This document shows, piece after piece, positions 59,709 to 64,000 of a stretch of 64,000 bases of DNA. A program made the position numbers and the translations under genes. The DNA is from JAJFUE01 sp039683515 (GTDB lineage Bacteria; Sumerlaeota; Sumerlaeia; MVZB01), in NCBI GenBank assembly GCA_039683515.1, contig JBDKRG010000040.1, positions 45,290 to 109,289 on the forward strand, written 5' to 3'. Under the pieces are notes generated by a model. The model saw only the letters and a program-made list of their open reading frames with translations, did not search any database and was not told where the DNA came from. The stretch's first letter is position 1; each line of letters starts with the position of its first letter.

Positions 59709-60263
59709 TCATCGGCGTTCCATTTTTGCCTTGGCCAAGTATTCCTGAAAGCTCTGCGATGTGCAATCGCGCTTTGACAGGACCGGCTCCGCGACCGGCC
59801 ACTCGATCGCCACGTCCGGGTCGTCCCAGCGGAACCCGGTCTCGAGCTTCGGGTCGTATTCGCGGCTGCACTTGTAGAGCACCTCGGCCTCGTCGCTCAA
59901 GACGGCGTAGCCGTGGGCGAACCCGACCGGGACGAAAAACATCCGGAAGCTTTCGGGGGTCAGCTCGATGCCGTACCACTTGCCCAGCGTCGGGGAGTCG
60001 AGCCGGATGTCGACGACGACGTCCCAGACCTTGCCGCGAATGCAGCGCACGATCTTGGCCTGACCCTCGCCGCTCTGAAAATGAAGCCCGCGCACGGTGT
60101 TGCGCACCGACTTGACATGGTTGTCCTGGCGCCACTCGAGGTCGATCCCGTGGCTGCGGAACCGCGCCGCGTTGAAGCTTTCGAAGAAGAAGCCGCGATC
60201 GTCGGGGAATACGTCGGGCGTGACAATCAGCAAGCCCGGCAGCGGGCCCTGTTCGACTTTCAT
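59709..60263 (-). CDS. rfbC: dTDP-4-dehydrorhamnose 3,5-epimerase
   Basis: 184 residues. The cupin signature comprises DDRGFFFESFN, QDNHVKSVRNTVRGLHFQ, KIVRCIRGKVWDVVVDIR and FFVPVGFAHGYAVLSDEAEV, with the active-site His in GLHFQ and an Asp in VVVDIR. Third enzyme of dTDP-L-rhamnose synthesis. First gene of the rfbC-A-B unit. Confidence 0.95.
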   Translation of the reverse strand: MKVEQGPLPGLLIVTPDVFPDDRGFFFESFNAARFRSHGIDLEWRQDNHVKSVRNTVRGLHFQSGEGQAKIVRCIRGKVWDVVVDIRLDSPTLGKWYGIELTPESFRMFFVPVGFAHGYAVLSDEAEVLYKCSREYDPKLETGFRWDDPDVAIEWPVAEPVLSKRDCTSQSFQEYLAKAKMERR

Positions 60264-60378
60264 TTCAGTTCCTGACGGATAACATCGCTGCGCGGCCGAT
60301 CCAAATGATTCTCCGGCGCAATCGGAACTTCAAAATTATTCAATCAGGGCCCGCATTGTCAAGGTTTGGCCGGGCGGC

Positions 60379-63300
60379 TCATTGCCCGATCGTGACCGCC
60401 CCGCCGCCGGCCTGAATCCTCACGGCCTTGGTGATCCGGATCGTTTCGGCCGTCGAGCCGGCCTGGACCGTGACCGTCCCGCCGCCGCTCACGCCGTTGA
60501 CCCCCTCGGCCAGCGTGTCGAACGGGTGGGTCTGCGTGCCGTCCTCGGAGCCCGCATTCAGGAAATCAACCCACACCTGCGAGGCGTAATTCAGGAACAT
60601 CGCGTAGAAGGTCAGGTTCGACGTCACGTTGGCGTCGGTGCGCGCGGCGGTCTTCGAGCCGTCGCTCCATTCGAAGAAGTACGACCCCGAGCCGGCCACC
60701 GCCGTCACCGGCGAGCCGCTGGCGCCGTAATTGACCAGCTGCGACGCCGAGCCGCTGATCGAGCCGTTCCCGCTGGCCACGTAACTGAGCGTGTACTGGT
60801 TGATTTCGAAGACGGCGACGAACGTCAGGTTGCTCGTCACGTTCGTGACCGTCAGCGGGTTGGCCGTCGCGTACGCCGACCCGCCCAGCGTCCACCGGGC
60901 GAAGTGGTATCCGGTCGGCGCGACGGCGGTGACGGCCGTGCACGCGCCGCCGCTCGGCACGACCTGCGTGGTCGATCCGCTGAGCGACGCGCCGGAGGTG
61001 CCGTCGGTCTGGAAGCTGACCGTGAAGTTGGCGTTGACCGTGACCGTCCCCACGCTCCCATAATCCTGCCACATGCCGTTGGCGTAGGCGCGGACCTGGT
61101 AGGCATGGACGCCGTTGGCCCGGCCCGAGACCGGATAGGAGGTCGAGGCGACGCTGCTGCTCAGGGTGGACCAGTTGCCGTAGCCGCTGATTTCCGTGTT
61201 GGCGATGGAAACGTCGTCGATGGCGAAGCCGTAGCCGGGGAAAGTCGCCCACCCATAGGTGTTTTCGAAATTCGCGACGAACCGCAACAGGCACATGTCG
61301 TTCAGGCCGATGCCGGCCGCGCTGATCGCGCTGTAGCTATAGCTCTGCTGCGCCCACGGGTCCATCCACCCGACGTACGTGCCGAGGGTGTGCCACGATT
61401 CGCCGCCGTCGTTGGAGATCTGGCATTTCAAATACCCGCTGCCGTCATACAGGTGCGACATCATGTAGTACGAAATCACCGTGGAGGCGGTCACCTTGAA
61501 CGGCTGCTGGGTCGTCAGCGACTGCACGTTGGAATACCACCGGCTGTTGTAGTAGCGGTGCATCGCGTAGCAGTAACTGCCCGAGCGATGGCCGCCGCTG
61601 TCGCGGGTCACGGTGCCGCTCTGGTGCCATTTCGCATACATGTCGGCGGCGCTCTCGGCCCCGTCGCTGAAGCTCGTCTGCGTGACGGCGGCGCCCTCCT
61701 GGATTTCGTACTGGCTGGCGTTGGTGGCGGCATTCCAGCCGACGGTGTAATAGGAGTTTGCGACGGTCTGGCTGGAGACGGCGGGCTTGAGCGTCGTCGC
61801 GTTGTAGGTCATCGTGTCGCCCGTCGCCGAGAATCCGCCGAGCAGGTTGTACGAGTAATAGCCCGAAAGGTCGGCGCGATTGTAGTGGTCGGTGGACTGG
61901 TACATCATCGAGTTGCAGCTCGGGTAGCCGGTCTGGTCGCGGAATCCGCCGGCGAGGCCGTTGGCGCTGCTCCAGGCGTCACCCGCCTCCGAGTCGCTGA
62001 CCGCGGTGCCGAGCGAATCGTCGCCGTCGGCCTCCTCGATCTTGACCACCGGGTGCGACCCGGCGGCTCCCAGGTCGTTGTTGTAGCTCTTGGCGTCGAC
62101 GTGCTCGATCAGGATGCCGGGGAAGATTTCGCTGACGTTGTCGAACCCCGTCCTGGCCCGGTTCTCGATCAGGTAGTATTCCTCGTTGGCCGTGCCGTCG
62201 CGCAGCATGTGCGCGACGGGGTTGGTCTCGGACTTGGCCAGCGACAGCGAACCGGCCGAATGGATCTGAACCGGCTTGATGAAGCCGAGCATGTACTTGG
62301 ACCAGGCGCAGAAATGCGCGGGGCTCTTGCCGTCGGAGCCGTTCCACGACCCACTGGCCATCAGGCACCATGAACCGAGGCCGTTGGTGGAGTTGCTGTA
62401 GTCGTAGAGGTCGGGCAGGCCGAAGAAGTGCCCCATCTCGTGGCAGAGAACGCCGATCCGGGTGATCGAGGTGACATACGACAGCCCGCGCAGCGCCGGC
62501 TCCGTGGTGCAGGACTTCATCTTCACGCCGTCCTTGGTCACGACGTCGCTCATTTCGCCCTGCTTGGACCAGATGAACGTCGCCGGGGCGCCGGAATACT
62601 CCTGCCCGTGGCCGGAGTGAATCACCGTCAGGCAGTCGACCCAGCCGTCGCCGTCGCTGTCGCCCTGGGAGAAATCGAACCCCGCGGCGTCGGCGGCGTC
62701 GATCGCGTCCGAGATCATCTGCTTCCAGTTCGTGTCGAGGCCCGAGCTGTCGGTGCCGTAGTACGACTCGTTCTGCGGCAGGTGAACCCACACGGTCACG
62801 ACCGAGCTGATCGCGAGCTTGCCGTAGGAGACCTCGTCATAATAGTCGCGCACGGAACCGACCGCGCCGTCGACGGCATAGTCGACCGTGTTGAACAGGC
62901 TGTTGTATTCGCTCACGGCCACCCGGCCGTAGGCGGATTGCACCGTGCCGCCCCCACTGTCCCAGTGGTCGTTGAAGCAGGCCAGGATCACGATGTTCTT
63001 GATCGACAGCGTGCCGGCGACCGGGATCGCCAGCGGTTCCGGTTCAATGGCCGATGACGGCGCAATCGACTCCGTGTCGGTGTCGACGACGACGCCGGTC
63101 GAGGCCGCGGGCGCCGGCTCGGCGTTCCTGACGCTGTCGCGGGCCTTGCGCAAATGCGCCTTCAGGGCGGCGCGATCGGGAAGAGCGTGGGGCTTGAGCT
63201 TCAAGGCCGCCGGGTCGGCCTGCCCGACCCGGGCTCCCGGGACGATGTCGAACGCGGCCGCGTTCGACGACGGTCGCGCGTATTTCCAGAATCCGTCGGA

Positions 63301-63513
63301 CTGGTCGCGCGCGACGGCATAGCCGTCCGCGGTTTCATGCCACGCGAAATATTCGTCGCCCCGCAACCGGACCTGGATCTTGCGGCCGTCGGGCTGGGTG
63401 ACGTCGGCAAGGCCCGGATATGCCGGCACGGCGCGGGCATCCCTGGCACAAAGCAGGATCGCCGACAACAATGCGGCAACGAGCCAGCGACTCGGTCCAG
63501 TTGGCTTGTGCAT
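60379..63513 (-). CDS. Secreted M6-family metalloprotease with C-terminal repeats
   Basis: 1044 residues from ATG 63513 with GGAGGTGAGG just upstream. A signal peptide (WLVAALLSAILLCARDARA-VP), a propeptide (about 30-175) and an M6 (immune-inhibitor-A type) peptidase follow, with zinc motif CHEMGHFFGLPDLYDY (about 354-369). Further on are an IDDVSIANTEISGYG-type lectin-like segment, two InlB-like repeats (VSFQTDGTSGASLSGS, then GYHFARWTLGG) and a short terminal part (HPFDTLAEGVNGVSGGGTVT) that looks like the start of a parallel beta-helix. A plausible T2SS substrate. The 60264-60378 gap shows no terminator. Confidence 0.92.
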   Translation of the reverse strand: MHKPTGPSRWLVAALLSAILLCARDARAVPAYPGLADVTQPDGRKIQVRLRGDEYFAWHETADGYAVARDQSDGFWKYARPSSNAAAFDIVPGARVGQADPAALKLKPHALPDRAALKAHLRKARDSVRNAEPAPAASTGVVVDTDTESIAPSSAIEPEPLAIPVAGTLSIKNIVILACFNDHWDSGGGTVQSAYGRVAVSEYNSLFNTVDYAVDGAVGSVRDYYDEVSYGKLAISSVVTVWVHLPQNESYYGTDSSGLDTNWKQMISDAIDAADAAGFDFSQGDSDGDGWVDCLTVIHSGHGQEYSGAPATFIWSKQGEMSDVVTKDGVKMKSCTTEPALRGLSYVTSITRIGVLCHEMGHFFGLPDLYDYSNSTNGLGSWCLMASGSWNGSDGKSPAHFCAWSKYMLGFIKPVQIHSAGSLSLAKSETNPVAHMLRDGTANEEYYLIENRARTGFDNVSEIFPGILIEHVDAKSYNNDLGAAGSHPVVKIEEADGDDSLGTAVSDSEAGDAWSSANGLAGGFRDQTGYPSCNSMMYQSTDHYNRADLSGYYSYNLLGGFSATGDTMTYNATTLKPAVSSQTVANSYYTVGWNAATNASQYEIQEGAAVTQTSFSDGAESAADMYAKWHQSGTVTRDSGGHRSGSYCYAMHRYYNSRWYSNVQSLTTQQPFKVTASTVISYYMMSHLYDGSGYLKCQISNDGGESWHTLGTYVGWMDPWAQQSYSYSAISAAGIGLNDMCLLRFVANFENTYGWATFPGYGFAIDDVSIANTEISGYGNWSTLSSSVASTSYPVSGRANGVHAYQVRAYANGMWQDYGSVGTVTVNANFTVSFQTDGTSGASLSGSTTQVVPSGGACTAVTAVAPTGYHFARWTLGGSAYATANPLTVTNVTSNLTFVAVFEINQYTLSYVASGNGSISGSASQLVNYGASGSPVTAVAGSGSYFFEWSDGSKTAARTDANVTSNLTFYAMFLNYASQVWVDFLNAGSEDGTQTHPFDTLAEGVNGVSGGGTVTVQAGSTAETIRITKAVRIQAGGGAVTIGQ

Positions 63514-63701
63514 ATCCTCACCTCCACGCGAGACGGCAACCCAGGCCTTCAAACGCAGGCAGATTCCCTGCCCGGATCTGTTTGTCCGAGACTCGTAATG
63601 GTTTATAACAAAACGCAATAAAGTCAAGCCGAATGCCAAAAAATGTCCATTATGTCTTTTATGTTCTCTCGCGCCTCGCCACCGGCTCATGCGCGGCATA
63701 T

Positions 63702-63730
63702 AAAAAAGGGGCGGCCGCAATGGCCGCCCC
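63702..63730 (-). terminator. Rho-independent terminator of the rightmost gene
   Basis: The minus strand reads GGGGCGGCC-ATTGC-GGCCGCCCC followed by TTTTTT, 32 bp downstream of the partial gene stop. The 63514-63701 stretch before the M6 protease start holds no other gene. Confidence 0.9.
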
Positions 63731-63761
63731 CGAACACAAACCCAGTCTGTTGGAATTCAGC

Positions 63762-64000
63762 TTACTTCATCAGCGTCCAACCGTGGGCACGGTTGACGGG
63801 ATTCGTATCGCCTTCGACGATGTTCTCGACGTCATTGTAGCTGGCATTGACGCCGACCGGTCCGCCGTCCGAGTCCGCCGTCTTCAGCGTGTTGTTCCGG
63901 TAACGGACATCGCTGATGTACGGATCGAAATACGACGGGTCGAGCGAAACGTCGCCGGTGCCCGCGGTGTAGCCGACACTCGAGCCCACGCCGTAGACGT
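63762..64000 (-). CDS. C-terminal end of an unidentified protein (partial)
   Basis: The minus strand is open from the window edge to a TAA at 63764-63762, giving about 78 residues rich in Asn, Asp, Ser, Gly and Val (SLDPSYFDPYISDVRYRNNT, later ENIVEGDTNPVNRAHGWTLM). The composition suggests an exported beta-rich protein or a pilin-like C-terminus, but I do not recognise it. The strong terminator after it supports a real gene end. Confidence 0.65.
   Translation of the reverse strand, partial: VYGVGSSVGYTAGTGDVSLDPSYFDPYISDVRYRNNTLKTADSDGGPVGVNASYNDVENIVEGDTNPVNRAHGWTLMK

Noticed and set aside
63606..63632. TTGACT and TATAAA upstream of the M6 protease as a sigma70 promoter
   Set aside because: Spacing is only about 14 bp, outside the working range.

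Overview
This is a GC-rich (roughly 65% by eye) bacterial chromosomal window of a Gram-negative organism. The evidence is a complete type II secretion (T2SS) operon, MreC/MreD, a dTDP-rhamnose cassette and several signal-peptide proteins. The gene mix (M56/BlaR fusion proteins, prepilin singletons, secretin domains on separate genes, many short dispersed palindromes and heptamer repeats) looks like a non-proteobacterial lineage, for example a PVC-type or other candidate phylum. That placement is inference: there is no rRNA in the window.

Layout. 1-2573: rmuC (cut by the left edge), a small membrane-protein gene broken by an in-frame amber codon, a coiled-coil membrane protein and a divergent ABC ATPase. 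2606-3957: an IS630-type insertion sequence with unusually long (about 106 bp) inverted ends and a split transposase. 4141-11783: a large FAD/Fe-S dehydrogenase, a sigma54-dependent response regulator, a ferredoxin-nitroreductase and mreCD, with two inverted copies of a GC-rich palindromic repeat around the last three. 11938-14263: a 2-hydroxyacid dehydrogenase relative and a small-molecule kinase. 14450-29059 (minus): one long unit with a Spy-like periplasmic protein, then gspE-F-G-H-I-J-K-L-M-C, a secretin split over two genes, and a sensor histidine kinase. Many genes overlap by ATGA.

29352-38186: membrane proteins of unknown function including a paralogous pair, a lone pseudopilin, tRNA-Ser(CGA) and a secreted subtilase. 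38291-45799: PPK2, then a blaI / giant blaR-like pair with a twin operator. The blaR-like protein joins an M56 metallopeptidase sensor, a formylglycine-generating-enzyme-like domain and a duplicated set of four beta-sandwich domains. 45964-54067: oligopeptide ABC ATPase, GNAT, HD/OB exoribonuclease, a candidate structured ncRNA with a sigma54-like promoter and a terminator, a GT-C glycosyltransferase, a CysQ-like phosphatase and an aldo/keto reductase. 54302-60263: a polysaccharide O-acylation pair (MBOAT plus AlgJ-like) and rfbB-A-C. 60379-64000: a secreted M6 metalloprotease and the end of one more gene.

How parts may work together (inference): the sigma54 activator (7315-8691), the histidine kinase that closes the T2SS operon, and sigma54-like promoters before the T2SS unit and before the ncRNA could form one regulon. 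The two secreted proteases are natural T2SS clients. The MBOAT/AlgJ-like pair, the rhamnose cassette and the GT-C transferase point to a modified surface polysaccharide.
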